Source of the DNA: Kutzneria buriramensis
GTDB lineage: Bacteria; Actinomycetota; Actinomycetes; Mycobacteriales; Pseudonocardiaceae
Direction: 5' to 3'
DNA: 64,000 nt
Assembly: GCF_043575855.1 (NCBI RefSeq)
Contig: NZ_CP144375.1
Location: forward strand, 1,302,001 to 1,366,000
In this document: piece by piece, positions 1 through 8,083 of the stretch
How positions within the stretch are numbered: the first letter of the stretch is position 1
Layout of the letters: each line of letters opens with the position of its first letter
Program-made: the position numbers and the translations under genes
The notes under the pieces: generated by a model
What the model was told of the DNA's origin: nothing
What the model saw: the letters and a program-made list of their open reading frames with translations, nothing else
Databases searched by the model: none

Positions 1-230
1 CCGGCGACCCGGCCGCCCTCCTTGAACACCTTGCCGGTGATCTCCACGCCGCGGCCCATCGCCTTGGCCACCACCGCGCCGACGCCGGACCGGTCGCCGC
101 TGGCGTGCTGCACCAGGTCCTGCCCGGCGGTCTCCAGCTTCTGACCACCCTGGGCGATCTTCTCGCCGAACTCGGACAGCTTGCCGCCCGAGCGCCGTAA
201 GTGGTCAGGATTCGTGTCGATCTTGCTCAA
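1..230 (-). CDS. Type VII secretion (WXG100/EspC-like) protein, N-terminal part, runs off the left edge
   Basis: The reading frame enters from the left edge on the minus strand. It starts at a TTG (228-230) preceded by GGGGAG seven bases upstream, which fixes the start. The visible ~76 residues begin MSKIDTNPDHLRRSGGKLSE and form a polar, glutamine- and glycine-containing amphipathic helix followed by a glycine-rich stretch. This N-terminus resembles small helical proteins exported by, or associated with, ESX/type VII secretion in Pseudonocardiaceae. That resemblance is recalled from family knowledge rather than searched. The C-terminal part, and any partner gene, lie outside the window. The gene could also be a longer polymorphic toxin with a WXG-like leader. 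Confidence 0.6.
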   Translation of the reverse strand, partial: MSKIDTNPDHLRRSGGKLSEFGEKIAQGGQKLETAGQDLVQHASGDRSGVGAVVAKAMGRGVEITGKVFKEGGRVA

Positions 231-286
231 CGCCGGCCTCCCCGAAGTCCCGCACCACTTCTACCAGGTGCGGCCGGGCCGGGCCG

Positions 287-1465
287 TCAGACCGCGAGCA
301 CCTCTGCCAGTTCGGGCATGGTGTAGAAGTCGTCGATCTCGCACGCGCCGGCGACGGTGGCGAAGTAGCCGTCGACGAGTTGCTGTCGCGTCGAGATCGC
401 CCGCAGCAGCGCGAGCCGGTCCGGCGCGATCGACAGGCCGGCGGCGAGCAGCGTGCTGTGGTAGATGCCGAGCAGCTTGGCGTCGCGCTCCGCGCCGAAG
501 CGTTCGAGCGCCTGGTGGTCGCCGAGCCTGCTGCCGATGACGGAGACCAACAGCTCCGCCTGGAGAAACGCGTCGGAGATGCCGCGGGCGGTGATGGAGT
601 CCTTGTGGTGGCCGGCATCGCCGACCAGGGCCCAGCCGGGGCCGGCCGCGCGGCGGAAGTAGTTCTGCTGGTCGCCGGTGCCGTAGAGGCGCTCGGCCTG
701 CCGGCCGCCGAGCATCCGCTCGTACAGCTCCGGCGTGGTCGCGCGGATGTTGGCCAGGTAGGCGGTCTGCGCGTCGGCCCTGACCCGGTCGAATGCGGAC
801 TGTGGGAAATAGGTGCTGATCAGCGTGAGACCGTCGTTGGTGGGCAGCGCGCCGACCCAGCGGTCGTTGCCCTCGAACAGTTCGAAACAGGAGGGCACGC
901 CCTCCCAGTAGCTGTAGTACGTGCAGGACATCAGCGGGTGGCTGATGGTGAACGGGGCGGCGACCTTGGTGGCGACCAGGGATCTCATGCCGTCCGCGCC
1001 GACCACGAGCGTGGCGCGTTCCTCGGCGACGGTCCCGGACCTGGTGCGGCAGCGGACGCCGACCACCCGGTTGTCCTCGAACAGCAGGTCTTCCACCGTG
1101 CAGTTCTCACGGAACTCGACCCCGGCGGCGACCGCGCCGGCGGCGAGGATCGGGTCGAGCACGAATCTTCGCGGCGCGTAGGCGGATCTGTGCCCGTCGA
1201 CCGGGAGCGAGCAGCCCTCCAGCACGACATCGGCGACCTTGTGCCGGGCCAGGTCGATGGGCGGGCAATTCGACGCGGTGACGGCGTCCAGCAGGCCCCA
1301 ACTCGCCAGCCGGGCGACGGCCGGCTGGTGCAGGTAGTGCGTGGACAGCGTGTCCCTCGGGAAACGGGCCTTGTCCAGCAGCAGGACGCGGTATCCGGCG
1401 CGGGCGAACAACATCGCGGTGGGCGAGCCGGCGCAGCGGGCGCCGACGACGATCACGTCATACAT
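287..1465 (-). CDS. FAD-dependent oxidoreductase/monooxygenase of the NRPS cluster
   Basis: A protein of 392 residues. The N-terminal dinucleotide-binding motif VIVVGARCAGSPT is a variant of GxGxxG. A central VVGADGMRS motif and a C-terminal FAD-ribityl motif, ALVGDAGHHKDS, place it with group A flavin monooxygenases and geranylgeranyl-reductase-like enzymes. Its ATG overlaps the stop of the upstream NRPS gene in the eight bases ATGTATGA, so the two genes are translationally coupled and the enzyme probably acts on the NRPS-bound or released amino acid. No halogenase WxWxIP motif is visible, so oxidation or dehydrogenation is more likely than halogenation. The substrate is unknown. Confidence 0.85.
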   Translation of the reverse strand: MYDVIVVGARCAGSPTAMLFARAGYRVLLLDKARFPRDTLSTHYLHQPAVARLASWGLLDAVTASNCPPIDLARHKVADVVLEGCSLPVDGHRSAYAPRRFVLDPILAAGAVAAGVEFRENCTVEDLLFEDNRVVGVRCRTRSGTVAEERATLVVGADGMRSLVATKVAAPFTISHPLMSCTYYSYWEGVPSCFELFEGNDRWVGALPTNDGLTLISTYFPQSAFDRVRADAQTAYLANIRATTPELYERMLGGRQAERLYGTGDQQNYFRRAAGPGWALVGDAGHHKDSITARGISDAFLQAELLVSVIGSRLGDHQALERFGAERDAKLLGIYHSTLLAAGLSIAPDRLALLRAISTRQQLVDGYFATVAGACEIDDFYTMPELAEVLAV

Positions 1466-4439
1466 TTCGCGGCTCCGCTCTCAGCAGCGCGCTGATACCC
1501 GCCGACCAGGCTTCGGCGATCCCGCGCGCTTCCTCGTCTCGCACACAGTCGGTTCGGTAGGCGAGCACGCCGTGCGGCTCGCCGGCCAGGAACAGCTCCA
1601 TTCGCAGCTTCATGGTCGACGCGCGGGGTGGGATGCGCCTGTGCTCGACCGCGGCCGGCGGCAGGGCGAGCGCCGCCGGCGAGTTCTCCTGCACCACGAA
1701 GTTGACCTGGTAGAACGTGTTCCAGGACTCGGACTTGGGCACCAGGCCGTCCAGCACCTCGTCGAAGTCCAGCAGCTGGCTGTCCAGCACGGCCCGCATC
1801 TGCTCGGCGGCGGCCGCCGCGACCGCCTCGGGACCTTGGCCCAGGTTCCGCAGGCCCATCACCACGTTGTTGGAGAACGGGCCCAGCACCGACTCCGACT
1901 CCGGCGAGGTGCGGCCGACGACCGGGAGATTCACCGGCACGGCGTCGATGCCGAACACGGTGTGCAGGGCGCAGGCGTATGCGGCGAGGTAGCCGGTGAA
2001 CGGGGTGCGGTCGGTGCGCGCCGCCCAGTCGGCCATGTCCTTCTGCGCAGGCAGATCCAGCGGCACTTCGCATACCGGTCCGGGTCGGATCACGCCCAGT
2101 CGGCGGCCGATCGCCGGCGCCGGGATGCCGTCGAGGCGCTCCCGCCACTCGGCGACGTCGGTCGGGGCCGACTGCTGGGCGGCGAAGACCTGCGCGTAGC
2201 TGGTGGATTCCTCCGACCCGGCAACGCCTTGGTAGCGGTCGCCGATCGCGCGGGCCAGGCGTTCCAGCGACCAGCCGTCCACGGCGACGTGATGGGTCGC
2301 GATGCCGAACACGTAGTCGTTGGCACCACAGGGTTGCAGGATCGCCTTGAGCGGCACCTCGCGGTCGAGCCTCGGGAGCCGCCGGGTGAACTTCGTGACG
2401 ACGTCGATCGCGTCCACCTCGGACTCGACCGGTTCGGCGACTGTCAGCAGGTCCGGGAGTTCCTTGGCCGGCACGACCGTGGCGGAGACCTTGCCGGTGC
2501 GCAGATCCATGGACAGCTTGGTGCGCAAGGCATCGTGCTCGGCGACGACGGCGTGGACCGCTTGCCGCAAACGATTGGCGTCGACGTCACCACGGATGCG
2601 GTAGACGACCGGGATCAGGAGATCGTCGCTGCCGGGAGTGGCTTGTTCGAGGAAACGGAAGGCGCTCTGGATGCGGGTGGGGCCGTCGTCGCGCTCGACC
2701 GTGGGGACGGGAGCGGCGGTGCGGGGCCGTTCGGCGATGATCGCCAGGAGCTTGGTGATGGTGCGGGCGGCGAGGACGTCCGCCCCGGTCAGTTCGCAGG
2801 CCAGGTCACGCTTGACTCTGTTGGCCAATCGGACCGCTGTCAGCGAGGACGCGCCTTGCGCGAACAGGTCCTCGTCCGGCTGCGGGGTGAAGCCGAGGAG
2901 ATCGGTCGCGGCTCTCAGGACCGTCCCCAATGGACCGTCGGCTTCGAACTGGGAGCTCGGTAACAGCGCGCACAACGCGTCGAGGTCGGCCTTTCCGTTG
3001 CCGGTCAACGGCATCGGGTCCACCGGCAGCAGGATGTCCGGAATATAGGCCGCGGGTAACACCTCCGCCAGCGCGGCACGCACCTGGTCGGCGTTCGGGC
3101 CCTGGTAGAAGGCCGCGAGCGAGGTGGTGACCGGTCCGGATCTGGGGAGGCCCACCACCACGGCCGTTCCGACGCCGGGTAACGCGTCCAGGGCGCGCTC
3201 GACCTCGTTCAGCTCGATCCGTGCCCCGCGCAGCTTGACCTGACGGTCGGCGCGACCCACGAACCGCAGCACGCCGTTGTCGTCGGCTTCCGCGAGGTCA
3301 CCGGTCAGGTAGACCCGGACGTTCTCGCCGTTGAGGTTCAGCGACGGGAACTTTTCGGCTGTGGCGGCTTCGTCGCCGAGGTAGCCGAGGGCCACGCTGT
3401 CGCCGGCGACGGCGATCTCGCCCCGCTCCCCCAGCGCGACCGGTCGGCGGTTCTCGTCCAGCAGGTAGATCGTGGTGTTCGGGGCGGCGGTGCCGATCGG
3501 GATCTCGCCGCCTTCGTCGCCGACCAGGTGACCGGTGACGTACGCGCAGCCCTCGACCGGGCCGTATCCGTTGACCAGCCGCAGGTCGGGGTGCGCCTTG
3601 ACGCACTTCACGGCGTGCTCGGCGGCCATGCGCTCACCGCCGACCAGCAGCGTCCGCACGCCGGCCAGGCTGTCCACGCCGTCCTCGACGATCGCCCCGA
3701 ACAGCGAGGTCGGCAGGAAGAAGTAGTTCACGCCCTGCGCGACGAGGCTCCGAACGTCCTCAGTGGAGAGTGCGCCCGCCTCTCCCAGCAGGCAGGTTCC
3801 GCCGAGCAGCAGCGGCAGCCAGAGTTCAACCGCGAACCCGTCCCACGCGATCGGCGCCCGCACCAGGCTCACGGTTTCGGCCGACAGCGCCAGCAGATCG
3901 TCGTACGCGAGGCGCATGATGCCCCGATGCGGCGAGGCGACCGCCTTCGGCGTGCCGGTGCTGCCCGAGGTCATGAACACGCAGAACGGGGCATCGCCGC
4001 CGACCGGCTCGATTCCGTTGCCGCGCATGGGAAGCACGACCGGAACGCCGGCGATCTGCGTGCCGGCGGCTGGCAGATCGCTGACGATCACCCGCGAGTC
4101 GCAGGCCCGCACGCACTCCACGACCCGACCCATCGGCCAGTCGGCCGGCAGTCCGGAGTAGACACCGCCGGCCATCAGCACCCCGAGCAGCGTCGCCACC
4201 AGGTCCGGATCCAGCCGCCGCCACACCGTGACCACGTCGCCGGGTTCGACGCCGGCCTCGACCAGACCGGCCGCCACCTGCGACGCCCGGTCGACCAGTT
4301 GCCGGTACGTGACCACCTGGCCGTGCCAGCGCAGCGCCGGGGCCTCCGGCCGGCTCGCCGCGTGACCGACGAGGACTTGCTCGATCCGATCGCCGTGGGC
4401 ATAGTCGATGACGGGGCCGGTGAGGACCGCTGGTGGCAT
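1458..4439 (-). CDS. Nonribosomal peptide synthetase, A-PCP-C, no thioesterase
   Basis: A protein of 993 residues, counted from the ATG at 4437-4439, which has GGGAGG five bases upstream; an in-frame upstream start at 4529 lacks such support. Adenylation domain ~20-490: A3 MTSGSTGTPK (156-165), variant A5 NGYGPVEG (290-297), A7 YLTGD (377-381), A10 GNGKAD (480-485). Carrier domain ~505-570 with GASSL and pantetheinyl Ser532. Condensation domain ~590-990 with intact HHVAVDG (716-722). By alignment to GrsA the pocket reads roughly D-G-V-F-L-G-G-A-Y-K; the leading Asp suggests an alpha-amino acid, but I do not assign a substrate. The order A-PCP-C with a terminal C domain implies that the loaded amino acid is joined to a second acceptor or donor. 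The gene is coupled to the FAD enzyme downstream. Confidence 0.93.
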   Translation of the reverse strand: MPPAVLTGPVIDYAHGDRIEQVLVGHAASRPEAPALRWHGQVVTYRQLVDRASQVAAGLVEAGVEPGDVVTVWRRLDPDLVATLLGVLMAGGVYSGLPADWPMGRVVECVRACDSRVIVSDLPAAGTQIAGVPVVLPMRGNGIEPVGGDAPFCVFMTSGSTGTPKAVASPHRGIMRLAYDDLLALSAETVSLVRAPIAWDGFAVELWLPLLLGGTCLLGEAGALSTEDVRSLVAQGVNYFFLPTSLFGAIVEDGVDSLAGVRTLLVGGERMAAEHAVKCVKAHPDLRLVNGYGPVEGCAYVTGHLVGDEGGEIPIGTAAPNTTIYLLDENRRPVALGERGEIAVAGDSVALGYLGDEAATAEKFPSLNLNGENVRVYLTGDLAEADDNGVLRFVGRADRQVKLRGARIELNEVERALDALPGVGTAVVVGLPRSGPVTTSLAAFYQGPNADQVRAALAEVLPAAYIPDILLPVDPMPLTGNGKADLDALCALLPSSQFEADGPLGTVLRAATDLLGFTPQPDEDLFAQGASSLTAVRLANRVKRDLACELTGADVLAARTITKLLAIIAERPRTAAPVPTVERDDGPTRIQSAFRFLEQATPGSDDLLIPVVYRIRGDVDANRLRQAVHAVVAEHDALRTKLSMDLRTGKVSATVVPAKELPDLLTVAEPVESEVDAIDVVTKFTRRLPRLDREVPLKAILQPCGANDYVFGIATHHVAVDGWSLERLARAIGDRYQGVAGSEESTSYAQVFAAQQSAPTDVAEWRERLDGIPAPAIGRRLGVIRPGPVCEVPLDLPAQKDMADWAARTDRTPFTGYLAAYACALHTVFGIDAVPVNLPVVGRTSPESESVLGPFSNNVVMGLRNLGQGPEAVAAAAAEQMRAVLDSQLLDFDEVLDGLVPKSESWNTFYQVNFVVQENSPAALALPPAAVEHRRIPPRASTMKLRMELFLAGEPHGVLAYRTDCVRDEEARGIAEAWSAGISALLRAEPRNV

Positions 4440-4522
4440 GGCCGCCTCCCGAGGATCGTTAGCGGGCACGCAGATCCTGGGCCGGCGCGGTGGTCGTCCG
4501 CTCGCAGGCCGCTGGTGCCGGG

Positions 4523-4536
4523 ATGACAATCGTCAT
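4523..4536. promoter_or_regulatory. Palindrome in the divergent NRPS/ABC promoter region
   Basis: ATGAC-AATC-GTCAT is a perfect 5+5 inverted repeat in the 157 bp between the NRPS start and the ABC ATPase start. It is a good candidate operator for the NarL-type response regulator encoded four genes away, or for another dimeric regulator. Binding is inferred only. Confidence 0.4.
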
Positions 4537-4583
4537 GAGCAGGTCCGGAACGTTGACACTCGTGGGCCGACCGGTCCCGCTCC

Positions 4584-4589
4584 TAGGGT
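4584..4589 (+). promoter_or_regulatory. Candidate leaderless -10 of the ABC/two-component operon
   Basis: TAGGGT lies seven bases before the GTG start at 4597, with no ribosome binding site between. This is the usual arrangement for leaderless actinobacterial transcripts. TTGACA at 4553-4558 is 25 bases away, too far to be its -35. Confidence 0.4.
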
Positions 4590-4596
4590 TTTCGCC

Positions 4597-5493
4597 GTGA
4601 CCGCAGATGCCATCGTCTTCCGGGACGTCGTCAAGCGGTTCGGCGACGTCACCGCGCTGAACCGCACGGACTTCGCCGTCGCCAAGGGCGAGGTGCTCGC
4701 CATGCTCGGGCCCAACGGCGCGGGCAAGTCCACGGCCGTCGACCTGCTGCTCGGGCTGCGCAAGCCCGACGAGGGCACGATCTCCGTGCTGGGCACGGAT
4801 CCGGCGAAGGCGGTGTCGCAGGGCCGGGTCAGCGCGATGCTGCAACGCGGCTCGCTGCCGGCCGGGGCGCGCGTCGCGGAGATCGTCGACCTGTCCCGCC
4901 GCCTCTACGGCAGCGTCCGCAGCCTCGACGAGGTGCTGGGGCTGGCCGGGTTGGACGGCATCGCCAAGCGCCGCGCGGACGCGCTGTCCGGCGGGCAGGC
5001 GCAGCGCGTGCGGTTCGGCATGGCGCTGGCCGGCAAGCCGGAGCTGCTGTTCCTGGACGAGCCGACGGTGGCGCTGGACGTCGAGGCGCGGCAACACTTC
5101 TGGCGGTCCGTGCAGAAGGTCGCCGCCGAGGGCACGACGGTCGTCTTCGCCACGCACTACCTCGACGAGGCCGACGAGAACGCCGACCGGATCGTGGTGC
5201 TCAACAGCGGCGTCGTCGTCGCCGACGGGCCGCCGTCCACGATCAAGGCCGTCGCCACCGTGCGGGTGGTCCGCTGCGTCCTCGACGAGCCGGATCTGAA
5301 CGATCTCCAGGGGCTGCCGGGTGTGGTGTCCGTCGAGGTGCACGGCCAGGAGGTCGCGCTGCGGTGCGACGACGCCGACTCGACCGTGGCCGAGATGTAC
5401 GCCCGCTACGGCAAGCTCCGCGACATCCAGGTCTCCGGCGCCGGCCTCGAAGACGCCCTGCTCGCCCTCACCTCGTCCGGAGACGCCCGATGA
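4597..5493 (+). CDS. ABC transporter ATP-binding protein
   Basis: A protein of 298 residues. Walker A GPNGAGKST is near residue 40, the signature LSGGQAQRV near 132, Walker B LLFLDEPT follows, and the switch His lies in ATHYLDEADE. The layout matches DrrA-type ATPases that pair with an ABC-2 permease. The GTG start at 4597 is chosen because the ABC fold begins at once and a -10-like box sits seven bases upstream. The stop overlaps the permease start in ATGA. Divergent from the NRPS gene, so it probably energises export of the NRPS product or senses it with the downstream two-component system. Confidence 0.93.
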   Translation: MTADAIVFRDVVKRFGDVTALNRTDFAVAKGEVLAMLGPNGAGKSTAVDLLLGLRKPDEGTISVLGTDPAKAVSQGRVSAMLQRGSLPAGARVAEIVDLSRRLYGSVRSLDEVLGLAGLDGIAKRRADALSGGQAQRVRFGMALAGKPELLFLDEPTVALDVEARQHFWRSVQKVAAEGTTVVFATHYLDEADENADRIVVLNSGVVVADGPPSTIKAVATVRVVRCVLDEPDLNDLQGLPGVVSVEVHGQEVALRCDDADSTVAEMYARYGKLRDIQVSGAGLEDALLALTSSGDAR

Positions 5494-6230
5494 TCACCTT
5501 CGCCCGCTTCGAGATCGTGCGCACGCTGCGCAACGCCAAGTTCCTCGGCTTCCTGCTGGCGATGCCGGTCGGCCTGTACCTGGTGCTGGCCGGCGTGGAG
5601 GCCGGCGACCCGTCCAGCGGGGACCCGCAGGCCGTCTACCTGCTGCTGATGATCATGATGGCGGTGTACGCCGCGATCGGCTCCGCCATGTACGCCACCG
5701 GCCCCGAGCTGGCGCAGGAGCGGGCCAGCGGCTGGATCCGGCAGCTGCTGGTGACGCCGCTGTCGTTCCCGTCGTGGATGATCGCCAAGGTGGTGCAGAG
5801 CCTGGTGCTCACCCTGCCCGGCACCGTCGCGGTGTGCGTGGTGGCCGCGGTGGTCCACGGCGTGACCATGCCGTTCTCGCACTGGGCGCTGCTGGTGGTG
5901 GCCGTGGTGCTGGGCTCCATCCCGTTCGGACTGCTCGGGCAGATCATCGGCCAGTTCTTCAACAACCAGGCCGCCTCCGCGGCGCAGCTCTTCGTCCTGT
6001 TCGGACTGAGCTTCCTCGGCGGCGTGCTGCTGCCCACGCAGGCGCTGCCGGCGACCGTGCAGCAGATCGGCAGGTTCACGCCCACGTACCACCTGGTCCA
6101 GCTGGCCGAGGAGGTGGTGCTCGGGCAGCCGGTGCACTGGATCCACGCGCTGGCCATCGCCGTGTCGGCCGTGGTGATCGGCGGAGTCGTGCTGACGCTG
6201 TGGCGGCGCGACGGTGCGACCGGTAACTGA
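5490..6230 (+). CDS. ABC-2 type transporter permease
   Basis: A protein of 246 residues with about six hydrophobic segments and no catalytic motif, starting in an ATGA overlap with the ATPase gene. A short cytoplasmic N-terminus (MITFARFEIVRTLRN) leads into the first membrane helix, as in ABC-2/DrrB-like permeases. With the ATPase it would form a dimeric exporter in the cytoplasmic membrane. The four-gene order ATPase-permease-kinase-regulator is common in actinomycetes, where the kinase often controls its own exporter operon. The transported substrate cannot be told from sequence; a lipid or peptide is plausible. Confidence 0.9.
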   Translation: MITFARFEIVRTLRNAKFLGFLLAMPVGLYLVLAGVEAGDPSSGDPQAVYLLLMIMMAVYAAIGSAMYATGPELAQERASGWIRQLLVTPLSFPSWMIAKVVQSLVLTLPGTVAVCVVAAVVHGVTMPFSHWALLVVAVVLGSIPFGLLGQIIGQFFNNQAASAAQLFVLFGLSFLGGVLLPTQALPATVQQIGRFTPTYHLVQLAEEVVLGQPVHWIHALAIAVSAVVIGGVVLTLWRRDGATGN

Positions 6231-6247
6231 GCCAATACGATGAGGTC

Positions 6248-7375
6248 GTGATGATGGAGACCCAGGACACCGATCGGCCGATGCGGCTGGTGGTCCGCAG
6301 CCTGGCCGTGGTCGTGGGCGGCGTCGTCACCGCGGTGCTGTACCTGGACACCGGGCCCGCCGCGTGGGAGGCCGTGGTGACGCTGCTGTGCGCGGCGATC
6401 ACCATCGGCCTGTTCACGTGGCTCGCTTTGTACCCCGGTTCGCAGGCCCCCCAGATGGTGCCGACCCGGCTGTGGTGGATCTTCGCCGCAGTCATGTCGG
6501 CCACCGCCATCGCGGCGCGGCTGGTCGGCGGGCAGGTGTGGGTGGTCGCGATCCTCGCCGCCGCTGTCGCCTTCGGTGCCGGGGCCTCGCACCGTGGCGG
6601 CGTGGTGAAGGTGGCAGTCGTGGCCGTCGCCGCCGCTGCCGTCGCGGCCCTGGCCGACGCCGACCAGACCTCGATTCTCGTCGAAGGGGCCGCCGCCGGG
6701 GCGGCCGCCATGTTCGGCGCGCAGGCCTGGCGGCGCGTGGCCGTGATGGACGACCTGCGGGAGACCCGCCGGGAGCTGGCGCGGATGGCCGTCGCCGACG
6801 AGCGCACCCGGATCGCCCGCGACCTGCACGACCTCCTCGGGCACACGCTGGCCCTGGCGTCGGTGAAGCTGGAACTGGTCGACCGTTGTCTGAATGTCGA
6901 CATGGACCGGGCGCGGGCCGAGCTCACCGACGCCCGCGCGGTGGTCCGTGACTCGCTGGTCGAGGTGCGGGAGGCCGTGACCGGCTACCGGCAGCCGTCG
7001 CTGGGCTCCGAGCTCGCCGCCGCCCGTCGGCTGCTGGTGGCGTCCCGGATCGACCCCCGTTTCGACGTGCCCGAGCGGTGGGAGCTGCCCCGCGACATCG
7101 ACGCCGCGCTGGCGTGGGTGGTGCGCGAGGCCGTGACCAATGTGATCAAGCACAGCCATGCGCGGACGTGCCGGATCAGCGCTTCCATCGGCGCGGACGA
7201 GGTCGTGGTGGAGGTCTGCGACGACGGCGTCGGGCGACAGTCCGACCGGCGCGGGGGCGGGACCACCGGCATGGCCGAGCGGCTCGCCGTCGTGGGTGGC
7301 ACCCTGGCCGCCGACAGCTCCCCGACGTCCGGTTTCCTGGTGCGGGCCGAGGTGCCGCTGAAGGTGGAGGCGTGA
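6248..7375 (+). CDS. Sensor histidine kinase, DesK/NarX type (HisKA_3)
   Basis: A protein of about 375 residues. Four to five membrane helices fill the first ~160 residues without a large extracellular domain. A coiled linker leads to the HisKA_3 box RIARDLHDLLGH with the phospho-acceptor His, and then to an HATPase_c domain with N-box REAVTNVIKHSHA and G-box DDGVG. The start is ambiguous: GTG 6248, ATG 6251 and ATG 6254 are consecutive in-frame codons after TGAGG. The stop overlaps the response regulator start by one base (TGATG). The sensor is likely to read membrane state or the exporter rather than a soluble ligand. Confidence 0.92.
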   Translation: MMMETQDTDRPMRLVVRSLAVVVGGVVTAVLYLDTGPAAWEAVVTLLCAAITIGLFTWLALYPGSQAPQMVPTRLWWIFAAVMSATAIAARLVGGQVWVVAILAAAVAFGAGASHRGGVVKVAVVAVAAAAVAALADADQTSILVEGAAAGAAAMFGAQAWRRVAVMDDLRETRRELARMAVADERTRIARDLHDLLGHTLALASVKLELVDRCLNVDMDRARAELTDARAVVRDSLVEVREAVTGYRQPSLGSELAAARRLLVASRIDPRFDVPERWELPRDIDAALAWVVREAVTNVIKHSHARTCRISASIGADEVVVEVCDDGVGRQSDRRGGGTTGMAERLAVVGGTLAADSSPTSGFLVRAEVPLKVEA

Positions 7376-7986
7376 TGAGCGAGATCCGGATCCTGCTCGC
7401 CGAGGACCAGACCATGTTCCGCAGCGCGGTGATCAGCCTGCTGTCGCTGGAGGAGGACCTGGTCGTGGTCGGCGAGACCGGCCGCGGCGACGAGGTCGAG
7501 GGCCTGGTCCGGAAGCTGCGCCCCGACGTCGTGCTGCTCGACATCGAGATGCCCGGCCTGGACGGGCTGTCCGTCGCACGGCAGTTGCAGAACCTCGAGT
7601 TCCCGGTGCGGACGATCATCGTCACCACCTTCGGGCGGCCCGGCTATCTGCGTGCGGCGCTGGAGGCCGGGGTGTCCGGGCTGGTGCTCAAGGACAAGCC
7701 GATCGCGTCGTTGGCCGAGGCCATCCGCAAGGTCGTCGCCGGCGAGCAGGCCATCGACTCCGAGGTGGCGCTGGCCGCGCTGCGCGAGGGCTCGTCGCCG
7801 CTGACCGACCGCGAGCGCGAGGTCCTCTCCGCCGCCCGCAACCGCGGCACCATCCAGGAGCTGTCCAAGCAGCTCACCCTCTCGGCCGGCACCGTCCGCA
7901 ACTACCTGTCCTCGGCCATCCAGAAGCTCAACGCCCAGAACCGCGCCGAAGCCATAGACATAGCCGACTCCAAAGGCTGGCTCTGA
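7375..7986 (+). CDS. Response regulator, NarL/DesR family
   Basis: A protein of 203 residues with a strong AAGGTGGAGG ribosome site. Receiver domain 1-120: acidic pair ED near residue 10, phospho-acceptor Asp in VVLLDIEMPG, switch Thr in IIVTTFGR, Lys in LVLKDKP. The LuxR-type HTH at the C-terminus contains LTDREREVL and a recognition helix around SAGTVRNYL. It is the cognate partner of the kinase just upstream and the likely controller of the exporter operon, perhaps through the palindrome at 4523-4536. Confidence 0.95.
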   Translation: MSEIRILLAEDQTMFRSAVISLLSLEEDLVVVGETGRGDEVEGLVRKLRPDVVLLDIEMPGLDGLSVARQLQNLEFPVRTIIVTTFGRPGYLRAALEAGVSGLVLKDKPIASLAEAIRKVVAGEQAIDSEVALAALREGSSPLTDREREVLSAARNRGTIQELSKQLTLSAGTVRNYLSSAIQKLNAQNRAEAIDIADSKGWL

Positions 7987-8083
7987 CCCCGGCGAGTCGC
8001 GCCCACAGACACACCGAATGTACGTCTGAGGCAGAACCCCCGCGAGTCCCGCCCGGCGTCACACCGAAATTCGGTTTCAGGCA
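7986..8083. repeat. Two tandem copies of a 50 bp intergenic repeat
   Basis: The two units start at about 7986 and 8036 (period 50). Each has the core CGAGTC-[G/C]-CGCCC, then CACACCGAA, then AGGCA. The second unit overlaps the 3' end of the HEAT-repeat gene. A third copy, in inverted orientation, lies at 15028-15071. Confidence 0.8.

Noticed and set aside
1341..2963. 540-codon plus-strand frame antisense to the NRPS and FAD genes
   Set aside because: High GC opens long antisense frames; the minus strand carries clear adenylation, carrier and condensation motifs.
4553..4558. TTGACA as -35 of the ABC operon
   Set aside because: It is 25 bases from the TAGGGT box, outside the usual 16-19 base spacing.
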